DNA from: Congeria kusceri
Lineage: Eukaryota > Mollusca > Bivalvia > Myida > Dreissenidae
Assembly (NCBI GenBank): GCA_027627225.1
Contig: CM051033.1
Coordinates: forward strand, 50,705,516 to 50,769,515
Direction: 5' to 3'
Length of the DNA: 64,000 nt
Position 1 is the stretch's first letter; each line of letters opens with the position of its first letter. A program made the translations under genes and the position numbers. This document shows positions 40,401 through 50,117 of the stretch, one piece after another. The notes beneath the pieces are model-generated. The model saw only the letters and a program-made list of their open reading frames with translations, was not told the origin of the DNA and made no database searches.

Positions 40401-43400
40401 TTAAAATCTCGACTTATGACTGAGTAATTACGGTAGTGGTCCTCTACAAAGATTGTTGAAATGATGCCCCTGGGGTCAAAACTGCACACTGGGGGGGTCA
40501 CATGGTTTATATAGACTTAAATAGCAAAATGACTTCAAAAATCTTCTCTGAAACTGCAAGGCTCAGAGGTTTCAGATTTGATATGTAACGTTGTATAGTG
40601 GTCCTCTACAAAGATTGTTCAAATGATGCCACTGGGGTCAAACTGGGCTACCCCGGGGGTCACATGGTTTATATAGACTTAATTAGTAAAATGACTTTTA
40701 AAATCTTCTCCTCTGAAACCGTAAGGCCCAGAGGTTTCATATTTGGTATGTAACATTGTATGATGGTCCTCTATAAAGATTAAGATTGTTCAAATGATGC
40801 CCCTGGGGTCAAAACTGGGCACACCCCGGGGGTCACATGGTTTATATAGACTTAAAAGTTAAATAGCAAATCAGACTTTAAAAATCTTCTCCTCTGAAAC
40901 TGCTATGCCCAGAGGTTTTCTATATGGTATGTAACATTGTATAGTTGTCCTCTACAAAGATTGTTCAAATGATGTCCCAGGGGTCAAAACTGGCCCTGCC
41001 CTGGGGGTCACATTGTTTATATAGACTTAAATAGCAAAATGACTTTCAAATCTCCTCTGAAACAGGAGTGTTTTCGTATTTGATATGTAACATTGTATAG
41101 TAGTCCTCTACAAAGATTGTTCAAAGTATGCCCCTGGGGTAAAAAGTGGCCATGACCCGGGGGTCACATGGTTTATATAGACTCATATGGCAAGAGGGCC
41201 TTAAAAATCTTCCTTGTTGAAACTGTAAGGCCCAGAGGTTTTATATTTTGCGTGAAACATTGTGGAGTGGTCTTCTACACAGATTGTTCCAATGATGCCC
41301 CTGGGGGTCACATGGTTTATATACATTTAAATAGCAAAATGACTTTAAAATCTCCTCTGAAACCGCAAGGCCCAGTGATTTCATGTTCGGTATGTAACAT
41401 TGAATAGTGGTCCACTACAAATATTTTGCAATTTATGCCCCTGGGGTAGAAAGTGGCCATGCCTTATGGGTCACATGGTTTATATAGACTAAAAAAACTT
41501 CTGAACCTGCAAGGCCCAGATTTTTATACTCAGGTAAGGGGTTTAGTGCCATTTTGCCCTCTTGTTATTAGCCATTATGATGCCTTAAACTCAGGCGAGC
41601 GACCTAGGGCCATCATGGCCCTCTTGTCTTAAATGGTTTTAAACAGGTAAAGAATCAACAGATGCGTTTTATTGACCATCTTCAAATATTAAAAATTGAC
41701 TTTCTCAAATGAAAAAATTATTTGAATATTTTTCTTAAATATGACTGAAGTTAAGATTTCCGATAGGAACTCTGAGGATATGGCTCCTGGGTGTCATTGG
41801 AAATTTCTTTTATCTTTTTTAAAGTTGATAGTCCTAAATTTGGTTGATTTATTACGTAGATGTTTATTCTTAGAAAAGCCAAATAAAGCCTATAAAACAA
41901 ATTCTTTGTGTAAACTATATTAATTTAATCTGGAAAGTATTGACATAAGACTAATGTCAAGTATTTTGGATAATTGTGTGGTTCTTTTGCCCTATCACAT
42001 ATGTTGAAGAATTTGCACACAATTGTTATCTACTCTTTTTTTTTCTGCTGTCATTGAGTCACTGCTTATGTCTTTCGCATGTTCGAATGAATCTGTTTCA
42101 CTGTGTAACCGTATATACCATTGTCAACGAACAGGGCCCAGTTGCTCAAAACTTTAACGGCCGGTTAACTTGAGATGTAAATAAAACTAATATTACGAGC
42201 AACTCGCTTATCAAGCATTTGACAATTATTTGAGCATATCAATTTATTTAAAATAATTGCAAATTTTAAAATGTTAACATTTAATTTACATCAAAACTTC
42301 ATCCAAAAGTTATCGGCTGTTAGCTTAAAACCAACACAACAAAAGAACAACAGCCAAAACATTAAAAAGAAAACTTAAAAATACATAATTTTGATCAATC
42401 TCATTTGACACTTTTTCACAATTATTCACCAGTTTGACACTTCTATAGTATCCGCTAACAGTGACAACCAATGGAGCAAAAAACTTTAGGATTTGATTTA
42501 AAACGAGATTGAAGTTTGGCATTAAAAATATTTTTTTCCCAAATATATTGCACAATTATTAATTTGGAATATCGGCAGTTATGTAAAAAATGATGGTGAT
42601 TTTAGCAAATATTTTCGCATTTGTGGGAACATATCTCTGGTACCAGATTGGGCTATTCACACCTTTAAACCTTGCTTTTGGGGAAAAAGACATATTGAAC
42701 ATTTAATTTAGTGTCATATTGGTTAAACTCTGTATTCAATTTTGTTATTATCGAAACGCAAGACGTAAAATGATTAACTGTGAAATCACTCATTTTCGCG
42801 GAGGTCGCGTTTTCGTGCTCCCGCCATTGCGCGAATTTGTGAACATCGCAAATATTTACCAATTAAATAATTTAAAAACGCCGGTGGAGATTACACATTC
42901 GTTCATAATTATATACATGTACGTCGGTTACAGTTCATAAATATATGCAAGTATTGTGAAAGGCGTGATTTTTTAGCTCACCTGAGTACAAAGTGCCCTG
43001 GTGAGTTTTTGTGATCGCCCATTGTCCGTCGTGCGTGCGTGCACGTGTGAGTGCGTCGTCAACTTTTCTTTCAAACAACATCTCCTCCTAAACCGCTTGG
43101 CAGATTTTCACCAAACTTCACAGGACTGATCCTTGGGTGGACCTCTTTCAAAGTTGTTCAAATCTTTCCGGTCCGCTGAATATGTAGGTCACCAGAGCTA
43201 CAAATAGATTTAAAAAGTGAAAACTTAAAAAATCTTCTTCTATAAAACTGCAAGGCTCAGAGCTTTCATATTTGGTATGTAACATCCTCTAGAGGTCCTC
43301 TACAAAGATTGTACAAATTATGCCCCTGGGGTCAAAACTGGCCACGCCCCAGGGGTCACATGGTTTATATAGAATATAATATTTGTATCATCTCATAGTG

Positions 43401-45983
43401 GTCATTTACAAAGATTGTTCAAATTATGCCCCTGGGGTCAAAACGCGCCATGCCTTTAAATGACTTTAAAAATCTTCTCCTCTGAAACCGTAAGGCCCAG
43501 AGGTTTCATATTTGATATGTGACATTTTCTAGTGGTCCTCTACAAAGATTGTTGAAATTATGCCCCTGGGGTGAAAATGGGCCACGCCTGGGGGATTTCA
43601 TGGTTTATATGGAATATATTGCAAAATGACTTCCAAAATCTTCTCCTCTGAAACCGCAAGGTCCAGATATTTCTTATTTTGTATGTATCATTTTATAGTG
43701 TTCCTCTACAAAGTTTGTTCAAATGATGCCCCTGGGGTCAAAACTGGCCACGCCCCCGGGGGCACATGGTTTATATATGGTAAACTTAAATAGCAAAATA
43801 TCTTTAAAAATCTTCTTCTCTGAAACCGCAAGGCCCAGAGGTTTCATATTTGGTATGTAACATCCTATAGTGGCCCTCTACCAATGCTGTTCAATTTATG
43901 CCCCTGGGGTCAAAATTGGCCACGCCCAGGGGGTCACATGATTGATATAGACTTAAATAGCAAAATGACTTTAAAAAATGTCTCTTCAGAAACTGCAAGG
44001 CCCAGAGGTTTCTTATTTGGTAGGTAACATCATATAGTGGTCCTCTACAGAGATTGTTCAAATTATACCCCTGGAGTCAAAACTGGCCACGCCCAGGGCG
44101 TCATATGGTGTATATAAACTTAAATAGCAAAATGTCTTTAAAAATATTCTCCACTGAAACTGCAAGGCCCAGAGGTTTTGTATTTGGTATGTAACATCCT
44201 ATAGTGGTCCTCTACAAAGATTGTTCAAATTATGCCTCATGGGTCAAAACTGACCACACCCCAGGGATCACATGGTTTTTATAGACTTAAATAGCAAAAT
44301 GACTTTAAAATTCTTCTCCTCTGAAAACGCAAGGCCTAGAGGTTTCATATTCGGTACGTAACATTGTATAGTGGTCCTCAACAAATATTGTTCAAATCAT
44401 GCCCCTGGGGTCAAAACTTGTCACGCCCCGGGGGTCACATGGTTTATATAGACTTAAATAGCAAAATGACTTAAAATCTTCTCTTCTGAAATGGCAAGGC
44501 CCACAGCCTTCCTGTATTTGGTATGTAACATTGCTTAGTGGTCCTCTCCAAAGATTGTTCAAATGATGCCTTTGGGTCAAATCTGGCCGCACCCCAAATG
44601 GTCACATGGTTTAAATGGACTTATATAGCAATATGACTTTAAAAATCTTCACCTGAAACTGCAAGGCCCAGAGGTTTGTTCAAGATTGTTCAAATTATGC
44701 CCCATAAGCCATGCCTCGGGATGCAAATTCCAATTGGGTTACAAAGTCTCAGGTGAGCGTCCTAGGGCCCTCTTGTTTATAAATAATTTTCCTGGTTTAA
44801 ATGATAACATTCATAAGTATGACCTGTTTGAAGAAATGACGCATTGATCACTATCAAAAATTTAATTTGGTACAGAACAGGTAATGTGCACATGTTGACA
44901 GCTTGTTTTCACAAGTTGACATGTTGAGTAAAAAATAAGCGCCCCGATGTGGAGCCTATATTTAAATCAGAATTGAATTAACAAAAATGTGCCAGTTTGA
45001 CATGACGTGATTATAAATTATCAATGGTCTTGTCTAAAGGACCCACTACTAGCGTTCTATCCAGTCGGGCGTTACACCAATCAGTTGATACGTATGTTTT
45101 TGTAAAACACAACATACTTTTTTTTCAAAATCGGGTTTGCGCGAATTTAAGACTGCGCGAATATGTCCGCTATCACATTTGAGCGAAATTTGTAACCTGC
45201 GAATTCAAGTGATTCCACAGCACAGCCTTAAGTCACATTTTCTATGTTTGTGTATTCATCATGACATAATTGAAAATGTTGTACAATCCAATTAGAAAAA
45301 TACCATTTTTGTGTAATTTGGAATGTGTCCTCAATTTGCAAGAAAGAAACAAATCTTTGCCTATATGTAGTAACTTCATTTTGTATTCTCCGCCATATAT
45401 ATTTTCTACTGTATATTCTATATTATTAACTTCTCAAGTAGCTTCCATATTGTATAAGTACTTTTACGCTTGAAACAAAAGCTACAGCTGTACTCAAGCC
45501 TTGTGATATTAATGGATGTTTTTGCTATTCCGTTTATTAAAGAAGTTGTTTTTTTTAAATGCAATTACAATGTCAGTTAATCCTGAAGATGGTTGTTTAA
45601 ACTGCCTTTTATTTTATTTAATAGTGCTGTGTACTAATCATGATACCTAATATTTTCTGTACTTATAAATGTTGTATTTTAGTACACATTTCATTTATAT
45701 CATTTCATTGATCATCAATGATAATATTTCGGTGTGATAAAACAGATAACTTCCTGAAAGTAACATACAAAGCAACTAAAAGTCTTGATTCTGTTCTTTC
45801 AGAGATGAATACGACAGCGACGGTTCAGACGGTAGCGAAGACGACGCAAGACCGATGACCCGAAATGAGCTACAGAAACGCGTGATGAAGACGGTGAAGA
45901 AGCGGGAATCTGCAGCGAGGAAAGAAGGCTTCCGGTACGACCTTACGACCACACAGAAAAAAGGAAAGAAAGATAAAAAGTGA
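25280..45983 (+). CDS. ODAD1: outer dynein arm docking complex coiled-coil protein (ODAD1/CCDC114-CCDC63 family), complete
   Basis: Eleven coding exons sum to 1,662 nt, giving 553 residues plus stop, with consistent phases. The family forms part of the docking complex that holds outer dynein arms on the A-tubule of motile cilia. The N-terminal LQRQYRIMEGDRAAY (about residues 24-38) and the central RRFIEVEDRNFALFNFVNEQ (about 320-339) are the family marks I recognise. Nearly the whole chain is heptad-rich and charged, as expected for a long coiled coil. The end is acidic (DEYDSDGSDGSEDDAR) then basic (KKGKKDKK). CCDC63 and CCDC114 are close paralogs and I cannot tell which is the better ortholog. 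A noncoding exon ending at 23993 probably joins the 5' UTR of the first coding exon. Two introns contain minisatellites built from the adjoining exon edge. Confidence 0.9.
26741..27006. mobile_element. CTCCTTAGG-ended MITE, with an adjacent diverged copy
   Basis: The left end GGGCTGGTATACACAAAGCT and the right end CCTTAGGAGCTTTGTGAATA are inverted. A diverged copy occupies about 26505-26740 directly before it, head to tail. The family is shared with 9489-9930. Confidence 0.72.
27007..27265. mobile_element. AACATCTTAAGT-ended MITE
   Basis: CCATATTCCAGAAACATCTT at the left is mirrored by AAGATGTTTCTGGAATACGG at the right. It abuts the previous MITE. Confidence 0.8.
27338..27468 (+). CDS. ODAD1: ODAD1 coding exon 2
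   Basis: Acceptor CTCTTTCAG. Encodes GEIGQLESEKQELLKELRLA and continues to TLVTLADAK, residues 53-97. Coiled coil. Confidence 0.92.
27648..27906. mobile_element. CCCAGTTGCTCAAAAC-ended MITE
   Basis: Left GGGCCCAGTTGCTCAAAACT, right AGTTTTGAACAACTGGGCGC, with ACGGCCGGTTAAGC and its complement just inside. A truncated copy lies at 42133-42330. Confidence 0.82.
28170..28351 (+). CDS. ODAD1: ODAD1 coding exon 3
   Basis: Encodes residues 97-157, with KATELDAKIREWERKTKQQH and TVQTQKTLRTLENRLDQ. Leaves at phase 0. Confidence 0.93.
28522..28785. mobile_element. palindromic MITE copy 5
   Basis: Ends TGAGGTGCGTCGTGGGAAAA and TTTTCCCACGACGCGCCTCA. Nearly full, with both hairpins. It lies in ODAD1 intron 3. 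Confidence 0.92.
29088..29261. mobile_element. palindromic MITE copy 6 (internally deleted)
   Basis: Ends GAGGGTGTTGTGGGAAACCG and TTTTCCCACGACACGCC; one hairpin is reduced. It ends 57 bases before ODAD1 exon 4. Confidence 0.85.
29318..29499 (+). CDS. ODAD1: ODAD1 coding exon 4
   Basis: Encodes residues 158-218, with KFNTILTDNARMRDEIESLR and FDQLYKKLDKEL. Coiled coil; leaves at phase 2. Confidence 0.94.
29891..30890. mobile_element. AAGGGACYTGTTCACAG TIR element with a nested MITE
   Basis: Left AAAGGGACTTGTTCACAG and right CTGTGAACAGGTCCCTTT are inverted. It belongs to the family at 2392 but lacks a clear tRNA-like box. A second element with ends TATTCACAAAGCATCTTAAG is nested at about 30312-30575. 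Confidence 0.75.
30905..30972 (+). pseudogene. decayed copy of the ODAD1 exon 5 5' edge
   Basis: After TCTTCACAG it reads RDNAQHEMISLRKKYSGCL then meets TAG. The true exon reads RDDAQQKMIILKEKADKD. The shared upstream words GTCCCTTT and TCCACAG/TTCACAG show that the acceptor was copied too. Use of this exon would truncate the protein. Confidence 0.72.
31205..31392 (+). CDS. ODAD1: ODAD1 coding exon 5
   Basis: Encodes residues 218-281, from RDDAQQKMIILKEKADKDLQ to QLVIWRQRK. The donor GTAAGG is followed at once by a 22-bp minisatellite that copies this exon edge. A decayed copy of its 5' edge lies at 30905. Confidence 0.93.
31393..31840. repeat. 22-bp minisatellite derived from the ODAD1 exon 5 donor edge
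   Basis: About 18 copies of a 22-bp unit such as CTATCGTTATCTGGAGAACT plus TT. The GTTATCTGGAG core equals the exon's own CTCGTTATCTGGAGGCAG. The longer string CAGAGAAAGGGTAAGG, exon end plus donor, recurs at about 31512 and, altered, at about 31818. Confidence 0.9.
32342..32462 (+). CDS. ODAD1: ODAD1 coding exon 6
   Basis: Acceptor GGTTACAG. Encodes EAMEAERKKESQEDSVETFE through to LDELVRR, residues 281-321. The longer open frame reading in from upstream is intronic. Confidence 0.9.
32490..33032. mobile_element. CAGGCTGTCAAC-ended MITE
   Basis: ACAGGCTGTCAACTGATT on the left and AACTTGGTTGACAGCCTGT on the right are inverted. The interior is rich in TTCCTATATTTT. It begins 28 bases after ODAD1 exon 6. 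Confidence 0.7.
33468..33561 (+). CDS. ODAD1: ODAD1 coding exon 7
   Basis: Encodes FIEVEDRNFALFNFVNEQNN, EIEQLNEDIDE, residues 321-352, the most recognisable block of the family. Leaves at phase 0. Confidence 0.94.
33735..33968. mobile_element. degenerate AGACTTAAGAATAAAG-type MITE
   Basis: TTAATAACCTATTTGTAGAC TTAAGAATAAAG at the left is mirrored approximately by TTTTTAAGTCTAAGAAAGGG TTTGTGAATATGG at the right. It resembles the 29970 family, which starts CCCATATTTATAAAGATTC. Confidence 0.45.
34038..34206 (+). CDS. ODAD1: ODAD1 coding exon 8
   Basis: Encodes residues 353-409, with IRNEIEKFKLQGIELEDQRK and YEKKCTEISKIIDQLKQ. Coiled coil. Confidence 0.93.
34356..35336 (+). mobile_element. array-cored element of the ATACCCC family
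   Basis: The start TATACCCCCACAAACGAAG is paired with the following GGGGGGGTATA. The end GTGGGGGTATATCCGTCACT runs into a CACTCATGTGAC hairpin. The core is five diverged units of about 150 bp with ATAACTCAAGAAAGGCT, GGTACACATGTGTAAC and CCACTAAATTTTGACAGAGT. It lies in ODAD1 intron 8. Confidence 0.82.
35757..35920 (+). CDS. ODAD1: ODAD1 coding exon 9
   Basis: Encodes residues 409-463, with GIESLFGKINCDRAAIDDML, then GNMIQYLGIIEQRTNELL. Leaves at phase 0. Confidence 0.93.
36206..36516 (+). repeat. tRNA-derived SINE just before ODAD1 exon 10
   Basis: The head has box A GGCTAGCTCAGTTGGTAGAG, anticodon-loop CTGTCAA and box B GAGTTCAAATCCC. The body runs to a tail of ATAAACAAACAAACAAA. The acceptor stem pairs imperfectly and a non-tRNA body follows, so it is a SINE and not a tRNA-Asp gene. 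Confidence 0.85.
36528..36619 (+). CDS. ODAD1: ODAD1 coding exon 10
   Basis: Encodes DLDRYEKGPSLIGEGPAAPA and PSLPIIPPSVG, residues 464-494, a Pro-rich linker. The acceptor lies 16 bases after a SINE tail. The 3' half of the exon is the first unit of a 118-bp tandem array. Confidence 0.9.
36576..37240. repeat. 118-bp tandem array seeded by the ODAD1 exon 10 3' half
   Basis: The first unit begins inside the exon (GCACCGGCTCCCAGCTTGCC). Five more begin at about 36694, 36812, 36930, 37049 and 37168. Each repeats the exon's CCGATCATTCCACCATCAGT and the donor (GTAGGT in copies 1-4, GTAAGT in copy 5), then an intronic part with TCTTTAACAGGGAACCATT. Divergence rises toward the right. Confidence 0.92.
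37250..38102. other. AT-rich intron, nothing recognised
   Basis: Part of ODAD1 intron 10, AT-rich with no open frame or recognisable repeat. Confidence 0.5.
38103..38341. mobile_element. palindromic MITE copy 7
   Basis: Ends AGGCGCGTCGTCAGAAAACT and TTTTCCCATGACGCACCT. The second hairpin is intact, the first partly deleted. Confidence 0.88.
39417..39600 (+). repeat. tRNA-derived SINE nested in E3
   Basis: The head is GGTGGCGTAGTGGTGTCCGC with box B GGTTTGAACC. The body has GACACCAAGTACTGGTTCTA and ends ATCGAGCTAAAATAAATAGG. AACATTG flanks both sides within the array, consistent with a target duplication. The same family is reversed at 58291. Confidence 0.82.
39776..40433. mobile_element. 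CCGTAA-ended MITE with TA target duplication, nested in E3
   Basis: Left CCGTAAATACCCAGTCATAA and right TTATGACTGAGTAATTACGG are inverted and flanked by TA on each side. Without the insert the array word AACATTGTATAGTGGTCC is restored. A TA duplication suggests the Tc1/mariner superfamily. 658 bp, no frame. Confidence 0.85.
42133..42330. mobile_element. truncated CCCAGTTGCTCAAAAC MITE
   Basis: Same left end and interior as 27648-27906; the right end stops at GGCTGTTAGCTTAA. Confidence 0.7.
42975..44776 (-). mobile_element. 167-bp array-cored element E4 (reverse orientation)
   Basis: Begins AGCTCACCTGAGTACAAAGT and ends CCTAGGGCCCTCTTG. About nine array units. It is the second copy in ODAD1 intron 10, also antisense to the gene. 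Confidence 0.85.
44777..45802. other. intron remainder, nothing recognised
   Basis: AT-rich end of ODAD1 intron 10 up to the exon 11 acceptor. No supportable gene or repeat boundary is seen. Confidence 0.5.
45803..45983 (+). CDS. ODAD1: ODAD1 terminal coding exon 11
   Basis: Acceptor TGTTCTTTCAG. Encodes DEYDSDGSDGSEDDARPMTR and a basic tail ending KKGKKDKK, stop TGA 45981-45983. Confidence 0.93.
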
Positions 45984-46960
45984 TTTCAGTAGATAAGACT
46001 ATTTCGGACGTTATGGAAGTGTGGTAGTTTATAATTTTATTTTATGCCATTGCGATGGATACCACACTGTTGTGCTGTATGTACTTCATTGACATTTCTC
46101 AAATTGTAGTACAATAGTTGTCTTCGCTATGATTTTTAACATTTTATGCAGAATTACAGTATAATATTATGGTGGTGTGCTTAATATAAGATGTTTAGAG
46201 AAATAATTTTTATTGTGTACATTCGAGAAATTTACTAACTTGATTAAGTTAACGTATATGTAATAAGTTGAAACTATATGATACAATTTAAAGATTATTC
46301 TCTAAATAAGCCATGCACCATACACTTACACTTATTGTAAAAAATACTTCAAATAATTATCTTTGTGAAAAAAAATCATATTTTATTATATTAGTGTCTA
46401 ATGTGAACAACCATAGACAATAATTGTATGTAGTAAAGGATATTGTATATTTAAACTCTAATTACAAATGTGGAATTTATCTTGTTCCATTTTGTGTGTG
46501 AACCATTGATATTTTGTACTCTAGCTTGTACTGCTTATTTGTTAATCAGTTAATCTGCCTTCGATTGGTGTTCACAAAGCTTGAAAGCAATTTTAGTTTT
46601 TTTTACATCAATGAAAAGTCAACAAATACACATGTCTATCTCCCAATAATATAATTCCAAGCATTTAAGGAACAAAATTAAGGTACCAGTTACAAATTCA
46701 GAATAAATCTACTGTATTTACAATGATTACGTAAGTAAGCACATGGAACTTGTAAATGCTTCTTTAACTTTGGCTGAGTAACATGATTGTATAGGTTTAA
46801 ATATGAGCAACCGTAATTGTGATGTTTATTTACAGACTCGTATGCAAATGTTCTAAATTTGAGATGCACTGTATTTACCTTTTTTGTCTGTGATTCATAT
46901 CAATGAAACCAATATACGTTTTAATATTTTAACTATTCAATAAATTATTTAAGACCAAAG
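45984..46960 (+). other. ODAD1 3' UTR (probable)
   Basis: AT-rich sequence after the stop. AATAAA motifs occur at about 46702 and 46939; the second is followed by a T-rich stretch and is the better candidate. No gene is seen between here and 47230. Confidence 0.5.
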
Positions 46961-47229
46961 TTTTGTTATTGTTACTACAAAAATGTATATGCCTTGAAAC
47001 TTGTAATGCGTACTTGGCATGGTTATAAATCCAATAGCAATCCGTCGATTGATGCACGAGTTAAATATTTCCCTTTATAGAATGAACCTATTCTGGCACA
47101 ACTCTCGTATTTATTAGAGTCATAATAGGAAGGGGTGTCGTGATATACCGGTAAACTTGTTTATTTCAGTATTAACTTTTGCAAAAGAGTATTGCAATAT
47201 GAAAGTTAATGCTAGTATTCAGCAATATT

Positions 47230-47416
47230 TATGTGGTCCTTGATTTACACTACCAAAATAGCTTACACTGTTAAAATAACTTACGCTTGTACTAAAATAG
47301 CTAACACTACCAAAATAGCATACCCTTCTACTTCTAAAATAGTTTATATTGCCAAAATAGCATATGTTTCTACTTCTAAAATAGTTGACTGTGCTAGAAT
47401 GCCATACACTACATCT
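47230..47416. repeat. remnant of the 42-bp array left of the TIR insertion
   Basis: About five diverged copies of the unit seen at 54237-55320 (CTTCTAAAATAGTT, GCCAAAATAGCATA). The array stops exactly where the element end CTAGCGTGATTTCTGC begins. Confidence 0.72.
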
Positions 47417-47592
47417 AGCGTGATTTCTGCTTAAAACACAGACCCACCGTGTACAATTTTTCGTCGGCGTGCAAAATCACAGCGATTAGAAGGTGGTTCC
47501 ACCTCGATAGAATCGTGGTGATGGTGGGTGATCACCACGGGCGTTATCGGGAAATCAATCTCACGGTGGATCGCCGTGACCGCGGTGGGCCA

Positions 47593-49318
47593 TTACTGGA
47601 CATTAAAGTAAAAAGTACATAAAAATATAACTAATAGTCGTAATACATGAAAATAAACAAAATCATGAAATAGATAAATTATCACAAGCTTAATGAATAT
47701 TAACAACCAATGAAAACATTTATACATGTACATAATAATAATTATTCAGAGACTAACAAGACTGAATAACTGTTTGTTGAAACATTTGGCTACAAATATT
47801 AGGTAAAAGCTCAAACGATTTTCTTTTTCAGTAGAACTATCCAACAAGTGTTCGATTTTTAGTGTATATAATGTATATGCATATGTCTTGTTAGATTTCC
47901 GACGTACTTTTTGTTTGCAACACTACAGTTTATAATATTTGTATTTCTGACATATCGATCAAAGAAACAATGTAAATAACTGAACATATACATAAACTGA
48001 ATATCAAACTAACAATATTTCTTACTATACATAATATTCATATCTTCATGAGGTTACTCTGGCCAAACCTTGCTATTTGGCCGTTCAAGAATAAAAATAA
48101 AAATACATGCACTGAGAGAAACATACAAATATATCACAGAATGGCACAAATGCCAAAATAATTCGTTCCGATAGACGCAAATTAAGGCAAGGACAAAACA
48201 AAATACCGGTAACCCAAAAATGAGCAATTCATCATCACTTAAGTCCTTCAGATAAAATAAATGGCAATATAAATTTACAGAGCATTCCAAACTGTTAATA
48301 AAAAGTACACAGAAATGGCCTCTTATTTTTTTATAACTAACGAGTACAGATGGCATTAAAAAACTGCACAAAACATGCACAAAATGGCCGCTCAGTGTTA
48401 CTCATTTCTTCTTATGGTTTTGTGAAATAAATGAGATTGCAAACCGCACAGAGTGCTTAAAAGCAAAATACATTTACACATTTTTTTTAAATAAGCACAG
48501 CATCTCAATTTACAGGCATAGAACTCCTGTTTAAATACATTTACACCTGTACATAACATGTGTGCACATACATAATTTATGTAAAACATTAATTAAACAG
48601 CACACTAAATTTCAACACATGTTTTGCTGCCATTGTAAGAAAATTCAATATCGTTGTACCAGGTTACCAAGTACTACCACAGACACAGTCACATCATACA
48701 TAATCTAATTCACTGTCCGAATGTCCCACCGTCGTGGGATGAACATTGATGCTATTTAACCACATTTTTGCACCATTCTTGTGACATCAAAATTGCATTA
48801 TCTAGAAAATAAATTTCTGGATTCAGTACAAATCACTGGACTACTATTTTATTTCAAAAAATGAGGACTTGCATATCCATGCACTGCTACGTTCTTGTAA
48901 CCTACACAGATCTTGTGATCATGTCACCCAATTCTCTGACAATCCCAGAGAAGAAAGAAAATGTGTGACGTGCAAAATAAGGCAACTGTAAAAATTTGGG
49001 ATTCCATGTAAAATGTAGAACCTATATACAACTATACAATCTATTGATATGTACTGTAAGCAAAAATGGTTAAACAATCAATCATGAGACTCTTTAACGA
49101 GCTAAATTGCCAAACCCTCGAATACAGTGCCAACAATTGACATGTTACTGTAAGCCAAAATGGTTCTGCAAGCAGCCATGATACTCTTCTTTATTAAGAT
49201 AATATTCTAAACCCTCTGATACAGTGCTGACACTTTGAATGTCTCCTCATTCTTGTCATCTTCGTCGTTGATGAAAACAAGAATTTCAGCCGGTCCCGCC
49301 CTCATCACGGGAGAAAAC
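47593..49318 (-). pseudogene. NPHP4: captured NPHP4 3' end (broken copy)
   Basis: 1,726 bases match 55796-57578 closely. On the minus strand it holds 112 bases of the last NPHP4 coding exon (stop TAG 49207-49209, upstream ILVFINDEDDKNEETFKVSA), the AATAAA just after the stop and about 1.6 kb of downstream sequence. Homology ends abruptly inside the exon after GAGAAAAC at 49318. In several indels it agrees with the third copy at 62805, not the second. Confidence 0.85.
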
Positions 49319-49433
49319 TTCAAGAATTGGTGATATTGATCAATTTGCAATAACATGTACATGTACATAGAATTGACGCAAATTTGTCAAGGAAAATCTA
49401 AGCATGTTATGGTGAGATTTTATTGTTTGCATA

Positions 49434-50117
49434 TCAAGGATCCGGGATGAAAGCACGCGCGGGTACTTCCAATTCATCGGAGCCCGTCTGCACGTCCGGG
49501 ACTGAATCCGTAGGGTGTTGTGTAGACGATTTGGCGAGGATTCCCATCATCGTCGCTACCATCGACCTCAGTTCCCCTATTTCTTGGGTCAGGGAATGGA
49601 TCGCCCTTGTATGTGCTTCCTCCTGCCGCCGACTCCTGTCGAGTTCTCGTTGCATCATCCTCTGAGAGTTTACCACCTGGTTAATAGCAGACATTATGCC
49701 TCCTGGAGTAGCATCGCTTCTCGCAGCTGCATGAGTTGGCGACATCATCGGCGTTATCCCTGAAGATTGCTGCGTCGTCGTCGTCGTCGTTGTTGCTGGC
49801 ATTATCCCTGAAGATTGCTGCGCAGTCGTCGTCGTTGTTGTTGGCGTTATCACTGAAGATTGCTGCATCGTCGTCGTCGTGTCCGTGATCCCTGAAGATT
49901 GCTGCGTCATCGTCGTCGTTGTAGGCGTTATTCCTGAAGATTGCTGCGTCGTCGTCGTTTCCGTGATCCCTGAAGATTGCTGCGTCGTCGTCGTTGTTTC
50001 CGTGATCTCTGAAGATTGCGTCGTCGTCGTTGGCGTGAAATCGGTGGGTGGCTGGGTCGAGGCAGTCGCTGAATTTACTATCCTTAGGACGGCAGCCGCC
50101 GGTTTTCCAGCCTTTGT
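49434..50117 (-). CDS. unknown gene, terminal exon with repeats and coiled coil
   Basis: 228 codons including the stop, after acceptor TTTTTCAG. It starts TKAGKPAAAVLRIVNSATAS. The intronic open sequence upstream is Lys-rich and out of keeping, supporting the splice site. Confidence 0.65.
   Translation of the reverse strand, partial: TKAGKPAAAVLRIVNSATASTQPPTDFTPTTTTQSSEITETTTTTQQSSGITETTTTQQSSGITPTTTTMTQQSSGITDTTTTMQQSSVITPTTTTTTAQQSSGIMPATTTTTTTQQSSGITPMMSPTHAAARSDATPGGIMSAINQVVNSQRMMQRELDRSRRQEEAHTRAIHSLTQEIGELRSMVATMMGILAKSSTQHPTDSVPDVQTGSDELEVPARAFIPDP

Larger units (their letters stand above)
38589..41626 (-). mobile_element. 167-bp array-cored element E3 (reverse orientation)
   Basis: Reverse complement of the E1 family: it begins AGCTCACCTGAGCACAAAGT and ends GGGCCATCATGGCCCTCTTG. 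The core array is interrupted by a SINE at 39417 and a CCGTAA-ended MITE at 39776. It lies in ODAD1 intron 10, antisense to the gene. Confidence 0.85.

Noticed and set aside
48054..48380. Hydrophobic minus-strand frame repeated at 56246 and 63261
   Set aside because: It lies downstream of the NPHP4 stop and polyadenylation signal, has AT-driven hydrophobicity and no supporting features; conservation across copies is explained by the duplication.
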